This document shows, piece by piece, positions 35,097 to 42,643 of a DNA stretch of 64,000 bases. Each line of letters starts with the position of its first letter. The stretch's first letter is position 1. The notes beneath the pieces are model-generated. The model did no database searches and was not told where the DNA came from. It worked only from the letters and a program-made list of their open reading frames with translations. Source of the stretch: Klebsiella michiganensis. GTDB taxonomy: Bacteria > Pseudomonadota > Gammaproteobacteria > Enterobacterales > Enterobacteriaceae. The position numbers and the translations under genes are program-made. The stretch is taken from NCBI GenBank assembly GCA_000963575.1, contig CP011077.1:372001-436000 (forward strand). Reading direction: 5' to 3'.

Positions 35097-35504
35097 TCAG
35101 GCCATCAGCGTCGCGGCGGGAGCCGTGACAGCCGTGGGTGTGCGTCGCCGTGCGTGGTAGGCGCGAACGCCTGCACGCCAGTCGGCGGACTGCTCCGGTG
35201 CGAGGTCCAGATAGGACAGCGGGCACGAGTAGTAGTACGGGTGCATGGACTCTTCCAGCGGCTTGTAGCCCCACTGGTTGCCGCTGCGTTCCAGCAGATC
35301 GCAGCGGATGTAGCGCAGGGACTGGCCCGGCGCGAGATCACGATGCACACCCTCGACCTTGGCGGTCATTTCGACCACGGACCACAGCACGTTGCCGCGC
35401 AGTGCGTGAGCGATGACCTTCGCGCTGACGCGCTCGGTCTGCTGCGGTGCGATCAATTCCGCGATCAGCTCAGACCGCGATTGGGGAGAGAAATACCAGC
35501 CCAT
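35097..35504 (-). CDS. ICE hypothetical protein, DUF6927-like
   Basis: A 135-residue protein beginning MGWYFSPQSRSELIAELI, with a central VLWSVVEM and RCDLLERSGNQWGYKPLEESMHPYYYSCPLSYL. The start and the GYKPLEESMHPYYYSCP stretch are typical of a small ICE family that I recall as DUF6927. Function unknown. The ATG at 35504 has AGGAGG 8 nt upstream. Confidence 0.7.
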   Translation of the reverse strand: MGWYFSPQSRSELIAELIAPQQTERVSAKVIAHALRGNVLWSVVEMTAKVEGVHRDLAPGQSLRYIRCDLLERSGNQWGYKPLEESMHPYYYSCPLSYLDLAPEQSADWRAGVRAYHARRRTPTAVTAPAATLMA

Positions 35505-35528
35505 GAGAGGCCTCCTGGAAAAAGTAGA

Positions 35529-35564
35529 GTCGGAGGCCTCCCGCAGGGGGAGAACCCCGACGGG
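35529..35564 (-). promoter_or_regulatory. leader pseudoknot of the DUF6927-like gene
   Basis: Coding strand: CCC (35564-35562), GTCGGGG (35561-35555), GGG (35542-35540), CTCCGAC (35535-35529). GTCGGGG pairs with CTCCGAC (one G-U) across the CCC/GGG helix. The next gene's leader has the equivalent helix with changed bases. Confidence 0.55.
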
Positions 35565-35605
35565 TGGTGAAAAGCCGATCAAGCGGCGATGACGTGTGCC
35601 GGACC

Positions 35606-35932
35606 TCAGTAGTCCGAATCGCAACCGGCCGGGCAATAACCCAGTTCGATTCCGTGCGAGCAATAGCCGTGTTCAGCGTTCCAGTCCTGGGCTTCCTGCC
35701 TTTCGGCCGGTGTCGCGTAGTCCCATTCCTGTGCGATCTGCAGCGCTTGTGCGCGTTGGTCTTCGGGCAATCGAGCAACTTGCTCGTCGATCGCGGAACT
35801 GAAGCGTTCGACGTAGTAGTCGTGAGACAGTCCGCACCCCTTGGTGGCTTGTGCGGCTTCCGTCTCGCAGAGAGCCCGCCAAGCGGGTTCATCCAGAGCG
35901 GAGCGAGGGGAATCGCAAGCGATGGTGGACAT
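35606..35932 (-). CDS. ICE hypothetical protein (108 aa)
   Basis: A 108-residue acidic protein ending with a cysteine-containing tail (YCSHGIELGYCPAGCDSDY) that could bind a metal. The N-terminal part is helical. No family recognised. The ATG at 35932 has GGAGGT upstream. Confidence 0.7.
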   Translation of the reverse strand: MSTIACDSPRSALDEPAWRALCETEAAQATKGCGLSHDYYVERFSSAIDEQVARLPEDQRAQALQIAQEWDYATPAERQEAQDWNAEHGYCSHGIELGYCPAGCDSDY

Positions 35933-35953
35933 GATGGAGACCTCCAAAAAGGA

Positions 35954-35992
35954 GCCGAGGCCTCCCCCGCATGGGGAAGGAACCCCGGCGGG
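35954..35992 (-). promoter_or_regulatory. leader pseudoknot of the 108-residue gene
   Basis: GCCGGGG (35989-35983) pairs with CCTCGGC (35960-35954) across a CCC/GGG helix. Compared with 35529-35564 the helix has compensatory changes. Confidence 0.55.
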
Positions 35993-36026
35993 TGGATGAA
36001 GGACACCGCGGATGCGGCGCCCATGG

Positions 36027-36719
36027 TTACGCAGGTTGCAGTTCGGCCCGGCGGCTCCACTCCTGCGTCTTGAAGTCCAGCGCGTAGCCCAGTTCGTCCA
36101 GGCGGGCGATCTGCGCGCGCAGGGCGCGGCGGTCGATGGTCGAATCCAGCTTCACGGACTCGCCCAGCGGCCACAACAGGCCGAACAGTGCGGCGTCGCC
36201 ATCCTCGGTGCTGCCGGGGGCAGCAGCCGTAGCAGGCGGCGGCGCGTCCACGCCGAAGGGCGTCGTATCGATCAGCGGGTCCGCGGAGGCCTGCACGGGT
36301 GCAGATTTGGCGGACCTGGATGCCTTGGAGGCCTTGACCGGCGTTGCCGCAGGCGGCGGCCCTTGCTCTTCATCGAGCGGATCGACTTCCTGTGGGGCGA
36401 AGCTATGTGCTTCGGCCTTGCTCAGCTTGTCGATGCCGAAAAGTGTCATGCCGTCCAGGTTGGCGCGCATCTCGAAACGCATGCTGCCGTCGCTGATCGG
36501 ATAGCCTTTGAGGAAGATGTAGCGGAGGACGAATTCCCCTTGGTACTTGCCCTCGGGGTACTGCTCCAGTTCGGCATCTTTTATCGTGAACTTGCCGAGT
36601 TGGCATTCGAGCTTGCCAACGTTGAACTTTCCGTTGCGGCCGTGAATGGTGCGCAGCGCGAGCTGGCCCGGGACGATAATGGGCGTGGCCGATTTCTCGG
36701 GTGCCGATGTGACTGCCAT
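36027..36719 (-). CDS. DUF3275 family protein
   Basis: A 230-residue protein whose N-terminal half (TPIIVPGQLALRTIHGRNGKFNVGKL, YPEGKYQGEFVLRYIFLKGYPISDG) is characteristic of DUF3275. A low-complexity Pro/Ala linker leads to a short C-terminal segment (DRRALRAQIARLDELGYALDF). Found in PAGI-2/ICEclc-type elements beside DUF3577. The beta-rich N-terminal half could be a single-strand-binding-like fold, but this is a guess. Confidence 0.8.
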   Translation of the reverse strand: MAVTSAPEKSATPIIVPGQLALRTIHGRNGKFNVGKLECQLGKFTIKDAELEQYPEGKYQGEFVLRYIFLKGYPISDGSMRFEMRANLDGMTLFGIDKLSKAEAHSFAPQEVDPLDEEQGPPPAATPVKASKASRSAKSAPVQASADPLIDTTPFGVDAPPPATAAAPGSTEDGDAALFGLLWPLGESVKLDSTIDRRALRAQIARLDELGYALDFKTQEWSRRAELQPA

Positions 36720-36742
36720 GATGCTTCTCCTTGAGAAATAGG

Positions 36743-36773
36743 AAAAAGGCAAGGCCCCGTGAGGGGCCATGCC
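36743..36773 (-). terminator. terminator-like hairpin between DUF3577 and DUF3275 genes
   Basis: Arms 36748-36758 and 36763-36773 with a 4-nt loop, then five U on the coding strand. It begins 4 nt after the DUF3577 stop and ends 24 nt before the DUF3275 ATG, leaving no room for a separate promoter downstream. Confidence 0.75.
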
Positions 36774-36776
36774 GGA

Positions 36777-37694
36777 TCAGAACGAAGCAGCCAATGCCGG
36801 CTCCTGCTCCTCGACTTCACCTGCGGGCTCGCGCTCGGCGGACTCGGCAGGCTGCTCGGCAGCGGTGTCGGCAGCGTCCTCGGCTTCGGGCGCGGATGCG
36901 TCCTGGGCCTGCGGTGCCTCGGCTTGCGCCTGGCTCGTGGGATAGACCTGGGTGCCATCGATCTTGATCAGACCGATGTGGACCAGCGTCGATTCCAGAC
37001 TCGCGGCCGGTTCCCCGGCGTGCTCGCCCTTGGTGCGGATGTACGGATCGATCTTCATGTCGTTCAGACGGAAGGCGACCAGCACTTTGCGATCCGCTTC
37101 GATGGCCTGCACGCACCGGCGAACCAGGTGCTCGGCTTCAGGGGTGGCGACGATCGTGTCGAAATACCGATACTCCGGTTCATCGACAGGGCCGGTCAGC
37201 GCTGCGATGCAGCACGACAGGAAGGGATCACCGTCTTTGGGAGTGACGTCCTTCGGGCGGCTGAGGTAGCCGATGCCGCGGGTGATCAGCTCGTGCTGCT
37301 TGATCGAGGCCAGTTCGGCCCGGTCAATCAGTTCGGTCTTGAGCAGCCGGGCCTTGAGAGACCCGCCTACTTCGCCCTTGCGTTCACCCTTGTCGCGGAT
37401 GAAGGGATCGGCGCGCAGATCGCCAGTACGGAAGCGCACCAGTGGGCGCTGCTTGGGATCGTCAACGCCGATGTAGCGCTGGACGAGCTTCTTGGCCTCG
37501 GCACCCGAGACTTTGACGTCGAAGTAGCGGTAGCTGGGGTCCCTGGCAGGGCCGACCAGCGCGGCGATGGTGCATGCCAGGAAAGGCTGCGCTCGGCGGC
37601 CGCCCCTGACGGGCACTTCACGGACACGCTGGATGTAGCCGATGCCCGAAGTGTGGAGGTCGAAATACGATTTCTCGTTTGAAGTGGTGTTCAT
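36777..37694 (-). CDS. DUF3577 (STY4534-type) protein with two tandem domain copies
   Basis: A 305-residue protein with two related domains, about residues 10-125 and 130-235. Both contain GIGY, PFL-C-IAAL-GP, YRYFD, V-FR/L-ND/TGD, DP-IR-KGE and a final L-LI. The C-terminus is a low-complexity acidic tail. DUF3577 proteins are conserved replication/maintenance-associated genes of SPI-7/PAGI-2-type islands. The second copy is internal duplication or fusion. The ATG at 37694 follows GGAG. Confidence 0.82.
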   Translation of the reverse strand: MNTTSNEKSYFDLHTSGIGYIQRVREVPVRGGRRAQPFLACTIAALVGPARDPSYRYFDVKVSGAEAKKLVQRYIGVDDPKQRPLVRFRTGDLRADPFIRDKGERKGEVGGSLKARLLKTELIDRAELASIKQHELITRGIGYLSRPKDVTPKDGDPFLSCCIAALTGPVDEPEYRYFDTIVATPEAEHLVRRCVQAIEADRKVLVAFRLNDMKIDPYIRTKGEHAGEPAASLESTLVHIGLIKIDGTQVYPTSQAQAEAPQAQDASAPEAEDAADTAAEQPAESAEREPAGEVEEQEPALAASF

Positions 37695-37722
37695 GGTGAA
37701 TCTCCATAGGGATGAAGCGGAG

Positions 37723-37770
37723 ACACACCAGCCCACGCATGCGGGGAGAGGTGCGTAACCCCGCGGTGGG
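37723..37770 (-). promoter_or_regulatory. leader pseudoknot of the DUF3577 gene
   Basis: Outer helix CCCAC (37770-37766) with GTGGG (37736-37732), inner helix GCGGGG (37764-37759) with CCCCGC (37746-37741). The loop ACGCACC (37756-37750) can pair with GGTGTGT (37729-37723) downstream. A structured RNA upstream of DUF3577 genes has been described by comparative genomics (as I recall); I cannot confirm it is the same. Confidence 0.6.
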
Positions 37771-37784
37771 TTGATAAGGCGAAA

Positions 37785-37913
37785 GCATCCGCCACCAGAG
37801 ACTGGTGGCCGCTCGCGAATGGATGCGGTGCGAGCTGGCTCGGTCACGCAGTCGAAACTGCGCCGCAACCTCGAAGACCGATGGTTGCCTGGCATGTCGC
37901 TGACGACGTCAGC
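37785..37913 (-). promoter_or_regulatory. radC-motif-like structured RNA, copy 2
   Basis: Hairpin arms at 37899-37904/37908-37913, 37865-37870/37883-37888 and 37846-37851/37858-37863. Helix GCATCC (37785-37790)/GGATGC (37821-37826) encloses hairpin 37791-37809. Crossing helix GCTCGC (37811-37816)/GCGAGC (37830-37835). One pair in the third hairpin is G-U only on the minus strand, so the RNA is read with the DUF3577 gene. Confidence 0.7.
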
Positions 37914-38009
37914 AGGCATGGGGGCAGCATCGCCGGGCCTCGCGCGTGCGACAGCAATCAATCGGCATCCGGGCGCTTCCCATTTTTTCCAGGCTGCCCA
38001 GTTCCGCCC

Positions 38010-38037
38010 AAAAAGAAGCCCCCAAAATGGGGGCTTC
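38010..38037 (-). terminator. intrinsic terminator after the DUF3085 gene
   Basis: Arms GAAGCCCCC (38015-38023) and GGGGGCTTC (38029-38037) with a U-tract on the minus strand, 24 nt after the stop. Confidence 0.88.
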
Positions 38038-38060
38038 AAAGGGTATGCGGACATTTTTGA

Positions 38061-38414
38061 CTACGCCGATTCCACCGCCGCCAGTGACAGATGCGTAGCG
38101 GTGGCGGACAGCTCCAGATCATCTGAGCTTTGCAGAATGCGAGTGAAAACGCTGTCTTTCGGGTCGAAGAACTCGCCGAAGTCGTCGCCTCCAAGTTCGG
38201 CGCGTGCCAGTTCCCACCAGTCATCGAACGGGTCGATATCCGGGTTGCAGCCGACGGCATAGGCCAGCAGCTTCACGCGGCCATCGGGGCGGCGCTCTCC
38301 GCGCTCGGCGAGGAAGTACACGCCCTGGTCCTTGGCCAGGGCGACGCGGCATTGGTTGGCGATGGCCTCGGCAAGCACGGGGCGCAGGTCGGAGCCTCTG
38401 AATCGCAGTGACAT
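38061..38414 (-). CDS. DUF3085 family protein
   Basis: A 117-residue protein beginning MSLRFRGSDLRPVLAEAIAN and containing VALAKDQGVYFLAERGERRPDGR, which I recognise as DUF3085. Soluble, function unknown, found in conjugative elements of Proteobacteria. Its leader hairpin (38445-38472) stands directly before the Shine-Dalgarno AGGAG. Confidence 0.8.
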   Translation of the reverse strand: MSLRFRGSDLRPVLAEAIANQCRVALAKDQGVYFLAERGERRPDGRVKLLAYAVGCNPDIDPFDDWWELARAELGGDDFGEFFDPKDSVFTRILQSSDDLELSATATHLSLAAVESA

Positions 38415-38444
38415 GGTTGAAATCTCCTGTATGGATTAAGAAAA

Positions 38445-38472
38445 AGCCCTCCACCCAAACGGATGGAAGGCT
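38445..38472 (-). promoter_or_regulatory. leader hairpin with U-tract of the DUF3085 gene
   Basis: Arms 38445-38456 and 38461-38472 with an approximately 4-nt loop, then TTTTTCTTAATCC on the coding strand, then the Shine-Dalgarno. It looks like a terminator but ends about 30 nt before the ATG. A conserved DUF3085-associated RNA has been reported (from memory). Confidence 0.65.
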
Positions 38473-38537
38473 TGTGGGGCAGTCGCCGGTAGGCTATGGA
38501 CTGGTCAGTCGTGCCGCTGGGCTTCCTGTCTGGCATG

Positions 38538-39350
38538 TCAGGCTGGAACCGCCTGACGTCGCCGAGGAGCTTTGGCGTCGATCACGCTGACGTCGATCAG
38601 GCGCCAGCGCCCGTCGTCGATGAGCCGCTCCAGCACGTCACCGAGCATGTCGAAATACACCTCGTCGTGCCGATCGATCAATTCACCGTCGCGATGCAGC
38701 TCCACCACGTAGGTGTCGCCGCCACGGTCGTAGAGGATCGTCACCTGACCCTCGAACTTGGTGGTTGAAACCGTGAAGCTGATCGCCGGCGGGGTCTCGA
38801 TGATCTTGGAGGGCTTGGGATCGACCCAGACGAAGTCGCGGGCACCTGCATCGACCAGCATGTGGGTGATGCACCGGAACCCGTCGGGCGCGGGCATCTC
38901 CTCCAACTGCTCGATGAGTTGGCCCAGTTCCATGCACTGCGGCTCGGGAATGGGCAGCTTGGCGGGCGCTTTGCCGAGGATATGCCTCGTGATGGTGTAA
39001 GGCGTGCCATCCGAAGTCTTCTCGGTAACGACTTCCGGGGTGTCCGCGCGCAGGCCGTCGAAACGTCGCCGGGCGTAGGGTTGGACATGAACCTTGGCGC
39101 CCTCGCTCGGGACGGTGGTCACCAGGTTGGGGTCGAGCACCGCGAACTCGCTGGGCTTGAGCTTGACGACGATGGCATCGTCATTCGCCGCGACCACCTT
39201 GCCGTCGAAGGGTTGGGGATCGATGGCGAAGCCCAGCGTCGAGGATTGCGGCTGATCATCGAACACGCGGTACTTGAACGACCGCACGTTGCGGGGCACA
39301 TGGCCTGCGACAAGCGAAGGCATCAGGGTCTTGATGAGAGAGCGATCCAT
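38538..39350 (-). CDS. ICE hypothetical protein (270 aa)
   Basis: A 270-residue soluble protein beginning MDRSLIKTLMPSLVAGHVPRNVRSFKYRVFDD. The N-terminal half appears beta-rich with a KLKPSEFAVLD stretch; the C-terminal half has DVLERLIDDGRWRLIDVSVID. No domain identified. Its leader contains a structured RNA copy and a hairpin with an alternative pairing partner. Confidence 0.7.
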   Translation of the reverse strand: MDRSLIKTLMPSLVAGHVPRNVRSFKYRVFDDQPQSSTLGFAIDPQPFDGKVVAANDDAIVVKLKPSEFAVLDPNLVTTVPSEGAKVHVQPYARRRFDGLRADTPEVVTEKTSDGTPYTITRHILGKAPAKLPIPEPQCMELGQLIEQLEEMPAPDGFRCITHMLVDAGARDFVWVDPKPSKIIETPPAISFTVSTTKFEGQVTILYDRGGDTYVVELHRDGELIDRHDEVYFDMLGDVLERLIDDGRWRLIDVSVIDAKAPRRRQAVPA

Positions 39351-39371
39351 GGGAATCTCCTTGAGAAAGAA

Positions 39372-39411
39372 CAAGGGATTCCCCGCCCACAAGGGAGAGG
39401 TCCCTTGTGGG
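39372..39411 (-). promoter_or_regulatory. leader hairpin with alternative partner, 270-residue gene
   Basis: Perfect 11-bp hairpin (39386-39396/39401-39411). A second TCCCTTG on the coding strand (39378-39372) can compete for the same CAAGGGA arm, giving either a plain hairpin or a pseudoknot next to the ribosome-binding site. Confidence 0.6.
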
Positions 39412-39514
39412 TGGATGGACGCGGTACGTCCGTAGGAAGAATCGACCAGCACGGTGTCCCGCACTTGCAGCCTTGAAGGCCTCGGCTGCCAGGGCATGTG
39501 TCGGCAACGCCGAC
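39411..39514 (-). promoter_or_regulatory. radC-motif-like structured RNA, copy 3 (diverged)
   Basis: Hairpins at 39500-39505/39509-39514, 39467-39472/39484-39489 and 39448-39454/39459-39465 (two G-U pairs). A further hairpin 39417-39421/39427-39431 is present, but the long helix and crossing helix of other copies are not convincing. Confidence 0.5.
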
Positions 39515-39603
39515 GAACATGGAGCAAGGATGGCTCTGAAATGGGCGGCCTGCCCGCAAGAAATCGCACAGCGTCGCACCCGCTTTCCAGCGCTTCGGAC
39601 AAG

Positions 39604-39626
39604 AAAAAGCCCCTCGAAAGGGGCTT
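39604..39626 (-). terminator. intrinsic terminator after the 92-residue gene
   Basis: Arms AAGCCCCT (39607-39614) and AGGGGCTT (39619-39626), CGAA loop, U-tract on the minus strand; 8 nt after the stop. Confidence 0.88.
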
Positions 39627-39633
39627 GGTTGGG

Positions 39634-39912
39634 TCAGGCTTCGTACACGAAGTAGTGTTCTCGCTGACGTGGGAAGAAGACATGTTTCCATGTATCGCCG
39701 CTGGTGTTGCCACCGTCGAAGACGACCATTTCGTAGTCGTCAATGTCGGTGTCCACCAGTTCGACGCTGGCGACATGGCGCATGTGCAGCGTGCCGCTCA
39801 TGCGCTCGAATACCAGGATCTGGCCGATGGCGTCGTCCTGGCCCATGGCATTGACGCAGGAACCGAGCTGGTACTCGAAGTCGGACGTGCTAGGGATGAG
39901 GTTGGGGAACAT
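39634..39912 (-). CDS. ICE hypothetical protein (92 aa)
   Basis: A small acidic soluble protein with FERMSGTLHMRHVASVELVDTDIDDYEMVVFDGG. No domain recognised. Terminator directly behind; hairpin leader and GGAGC before the ATG at 39912. Confidence 0.7.
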   Translation of the reverse strand: MFPNLIPSTSDFEYQLGSCVNAMGQDDAIGQILVFERMSGTLHMRHVASVELVDTDIDDYEMVVFDGGNTSGDTWKHVFFPRQREHYFVYEA

Positions 39913-39934
39913 GAGGTTGCTCCTATGAAAATGA

Positions 39935-39967
39935 ACCAGCCCGGCTCCGGGAGGGAGACGGGCTGGT
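39935..39967 (-). promoter_or_regulatory. leader hairpin of the 92-residue gene
   Basis: 9-bp arms ACCAGCCCG/CGGGCTGGT (39935-39943, 39959-39967) with a 15-nt loop, followed by TTCATTTTCAT and the Shine-Dalgarno on the coding strand. Confidence 0.6.
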
Positions 39968-40008
39968 ATGGGGAGAACAAAGAGGAAGGATGTTGTGTCG
40001 CGTGGCTG

Positions 40009-40746
40009 CTAGGACTCGGCCAACGGCAGGCCCAACAGCACGGGTGCGTCGGCGTCGAGAATCAGGATGCGCACATCGGCCTGGCCGGCCAGTTCAATGA
40101 CGTTCGCCAGGTCATCCGGCATGCCCTTGCTTCGGTGCTCCTGGCGAAGCTGCTCCGCACTGATCCCCTCGACGCGCTCCAGGTTCTTGTCCGTCCAGGG
40201 GGTGGAGATCAGCTTGATGCCGATCGCCGGGCTGTAAGGAACCCGGAACGCGATGAACAGGAATGCCTCCGGCGTGGCGAGGTCTGCCAGGTTGGCGAGG
40301 TATTGGCCGGTTTCCTCGCTTATGTGTGCACTGCTGATTTCCCAGCACCGGCTGTAGTAGCCGGTCTCGAAACTCAGGCGCTGCACGACTTCCCGTGCCG
40401 CTTCAGCCGAATAGGTATCGCCGACGTGGATGGGGCGGCCGTCGAAGTCGTCGCCATGGATGGCATAGACCACGGCGCCGATTACGCCTTCACCGCTGAC
40501 ACCTTCTCCGGCATCGCATTCGGCCAGTACCTCGGCATTCACGGGTTGGGGACCATTTTTGACCACGGCGAAATCGCTGGTGATGATGCACGAGGATGAA
40601 ATCAGTTCCTCGTCGGAAAAGTGCTTTTGGCTCGCGTGGACGATTCGCCAAACATGCGGGCTTCCGTCCTCGTAGCTGATGCACAGCGTGCGGACGATTT
40701 TCAGATTCCAGTAGCCGCGGAGAAATGGATTGGGTTTCAGGGACAT
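40009..40746 (-). CDS. ICE hypothetical protein (245 aa)
   Basis: A 245-residue soluble protein with WNLKIVRTLCISYEDGSPHVWRIVHASQ and a long alpha/beta middle. The final DVRILILDADAPVLLGLPL is a strand-like ending. I do not recognise a family with certainty. The ATG at 40746 has GGAGAG upstream. Confidence 0.7.
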   Translation of the reverse strand: MSLKPNPFLRGYWNLKIVRTLCISYEDGSPHVWRIVHASQKHFSDEELISSSCIITSDFAVVKNGPQPVNAEVLAECDAGEGVSGEGVIGAVVYAIHGDDFDGRPIHVGDTYSAEAAREVVQRLSFETGYYSRCWEISSAHISEETGQYLANLADLATPEAFLFIAFRVPYSPAIGIKLISTPWTDKNLERVEGISAEQLRQEHRSKGMPDDLANVIELAGQADVRILILDADAPVLLGLPLAES

Positions 40747-40774
40747 GGCAACTCTCCAGATTTGAATAATGGAG

Positions 40775-40807
40775 CCAATCCCCGCCACCGGGAATTGGAC
40801 CCGGTGG
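40775..40807 (-). promoter_or_regulatory. leader pseudoknot of the 245-residue gene
   Basis: Perfect 8-bp hairpin CCACCGGG/CCCGGTGG (40807-40800 and 40792-40785). Its loop CCAAT (40798-40794) pairs with ATTGG (40779-40775) just downstream. One of the clearest pseudoknots of the series. Confidence 0.65.
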
Positions 40808-40826
40808 GTTGAAAGTGGAAAATGCG

Positions 40827-41513
40827 TCAGTCGGCGCTGATCGTTGGCGTCTGGGCCAGCCGTTCGGCGATGCGATGGCGCACATTCAGGCGGAAATGCT
40901 CGTCGGTGATGCCGGCAAGCAGGTTGGCGGCCTCCAGCGCGATCAACGCCGAGGCCTCTTCGATGTCGGTGGCCACGATGGTCTTGCGCAGTTGGTCGCC
41001 GAGTTGGAGTGCCTGCGAGGACGTTCTGAAGACCTGGGCCTCGCGGCTCAGGTAGCAGCCGTTGCCGCCGAACTCGAACAGCCTCGGTTTGCTGCAATGC
41101 CAGCAACCCTCGAACTGGATGGCGGTCAGGTGATGACCGTCATCGAGGCAGGAGGCGATCAGAAACAAGGCTTCCAGGTCGGCGCTGTCCTCGAACTGGT
41201 GGTGCTCGATGAGGTTCTCCAGCTCCCAGTCCTGGTCAGCACCGAAGTGCGCGGCCAGCCGTTCAAGCAGAGGTGGAATCGACAGTTCTTCGTCGTCGGG
41301 CATGGGGATGCCGAGTTGTGTGGCCAGGTCTTCCAGGCCATCCAGCACATCCGTCCAGCGCGGGTCATTGGTCTCGGCGATCTGGGCGATGTAAGCCTGC
41401 CCATTGCCGGGATGGTTTTCATCCAGCGCAAAGGCGCCGAACAGCGCCTTGATGACGGGAGTAACGCGGTCGAGCACGAGAACGCCCGTGCCTTCGTAGT
41501 AGTTGTTTGCCAT
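40827..41513 (-). CDS. ICE hypothetical protein (228 aa)
   Basis: A 228-residue acidic soluble protein with GHHLTAIQFEGCWHCSKPRLFEFGG (CWHC could bind metal) and a C-terminal helical part. No family identified. The ATG at 41513 follows GGAGCC; the short ORF overlaps in other frames are not credible. Confidence 0.7.
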   Translation of the reverse strand: MANNYYEGTGVLVLDRVTPVIKALFGAFALDENHPGNGQAYIAQIAETNDPRWTDVLDGLEDLATQLGIPMPDDEELSIPPLLERLAAHFGADQDWELENLIEHHQFEDSADLEALFLIASCLDDGHHLTAIQFEGCWHCSKPRLFEFGGNGCYLSREAQVFRTSSQALQLGDQLRKTIVATDIEEASALIALEAANLLAGITDEHFRLNVRHRIAERLAQTPTISAD

Positions 41514-41609
41514 GGTGGCTCCTTTCGGGGAAGTGAGCGGAGCCAGCCCATGCGGACGATGGCATCCGCGGGAATAGCCCAAGGCCGTTGGCGCCGGGCG
41601 ATGGGTAAG

Positions 41610-41649
41610 AAAAATTGAGGGACATGGCCTCATGGGCGCATGTCCCTCA
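41610..41649 (-). terminator. intrinsic terminator after the 130-residue gene
   Basis: 11-bp arms TGAGGGACATG (41616-41626) and CATGTCCCTCA (41639-41649), then a U-rich run on the minus strand. Confidence 0.8.
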
Positions 41650-41687
41650 CGTGGGATCGAGAGGACAGTGGCGTGCCGGAGACCGGC

Positions 41688-42080
41688 TCACCAGCCGCTG
41701 TAGTTCACCAGCAGGTCGGCGATGACCTTGCGGCGTTCCAGGTCGAGACCGTCGAAGTCCGACAGCCCGTCGAAGTGGCAGCGCTTGAGCATGGCACCGC
41801 CCTCGCGCGCGTTGTAGAAGCTGACCATGGCGGACAGGAACATGCGTTCGCCGCTGCTCAGGACGCCGAGGGCATCGTTGAGCCGCAGCATGTCGGGACG
41901 CAAATCCCACTTGGTGTTGGCCTGGTTCAGGCCTTCGCGGGTGCCGTCGCCGAACCATTGCGGGCCGGCGATCTCGACACCACGCTTCCAGGCCTCGAAG
42001 AAGGCTTGGGGCGCGGCAGCGAAATGCTGCTCTTCCCGCATGATCTGATCGACGACTTCCTGTGGCAGAAGCTGGTTCAT
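41688..42080 (-). CDS. ICE hypothetical protein (130 aa)
   Basis: A 130-residue soluble, mostly helical protein: QEVVDQIMREEQHFAAAPQAFFEAWKRGVEIAG and GERMFLSAMVSFYN. No family named. It follows the 70-residue gene after 21 nt with GGAGGA before the ATG, so the two are cotranscribed. Confidence 0.7.
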   Translation of the reverse strand: MNQLLPQEVVDQIMREEQHFAAAPQAFFEAWKRGVEIAGPQWFGDGTREGLNQANTKWDLRPDMLRLNDALGVLSSGERMFLSAMVSFYNAREGGAMLKRCHFDGLSDFDGLDLERRKVIADLLVNYSGW

Positions 42081-42101
42081 GACGTGATTCCTCCAGTTGG
42101 A

Positions 42102-42314
42102 TCAGGGCGTGGCGAGCTGGGTCCAGCCGCCTCTTTCGAGCGCACGTTGAGCCGCGGCGTAGCTGCGGAAGTACTCGCGGGATTCCCGCGAAACGGGACC
42201 TTCGGTATCGCGCGTGCCGATGTAGTGACCGGCGGCGCTTTGCAGGACTTCGAGCGGCAGGAACTTGCCGCAGTAGGTCGAGGCCAGTTGGCCGAAAGAG
42301 GCTTGCTGGGACAT
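42102..42314 (-). CDS. ICE hypothetical protein (70 aa)
   Basis: A small protein with FGQLASTYCGKFLPLEVLQSAAGHYIGT. No domain recognised. The ATG at 42314 has AAGGAG upstream; its leader contains copy 4 of the structured RNA. Confidence 0.65.
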   Translation of the reverse strand: MSQQASFGQLASTYCGKFLPLEVLQSAAGHYIGTRDTEGPVSRESREYFRSYAAAQRALERGGWTQLATP

Positions 42315-42385
42315 GGACGGACTCCTTTGAAAAGCGGGGCCTTGTCCCTCACGGGATGGCAGCTCCCGCACGCGGTTGATAAAAG

Positions 42386-42504
42386 GCATCGACGTCACGA
42401 GGACGCGCGTCCGCAGACTTGATGCGATGCGGACTGGTGGGCAACGCGGGAGGGACCCGCGGCAGCCTGGAACCCTGGCTGCTGGCATGTGCTGACGAAT
42501 CAGC
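42386..42504 (-). promoter_or_regulatory. radC-motif-like structured RNA, copy 4
   Basis: Hairpins 42491-42496/42499-42504, 42462-42467/42477-42482 and CGCGGG/CCCGCG (42445-42450/42456-42461). Helix GCATC (42386-42390)/GATGC (42421-42425); crossing helix GTCCGC (42409-42414)/GCGGAC (42429-42434). In hairpin 1 one pair is possible only as G-U on the minus strand. Confidence 0.7.
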
Positions 42505-42591
42505 GAACATGCGGGCAGCTTCGTGCGAGGGCCGCTCGGCGTCAGTGGGAAAACGGCATCCGACCCAGCCCCGATTGATGGGCGCAGAAAA

Positions 42592-42618
42592 GAAAAGCCC
42601 CGCATCGAGTGCGGGGCT
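42592..42618 (-). terminator. intrinsic terminator after the 185-residue gene
   Basis: Arms AGCCCCGC (42596-42603) and GCGGGGCT (42611-42618) and a U-rich tail on the minus strand, 26 nt after the stop. Confidence 0.88.
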
Positions 42619-42643
42619 GTCAGGAGGGTGCGGTGGCGCTGGG

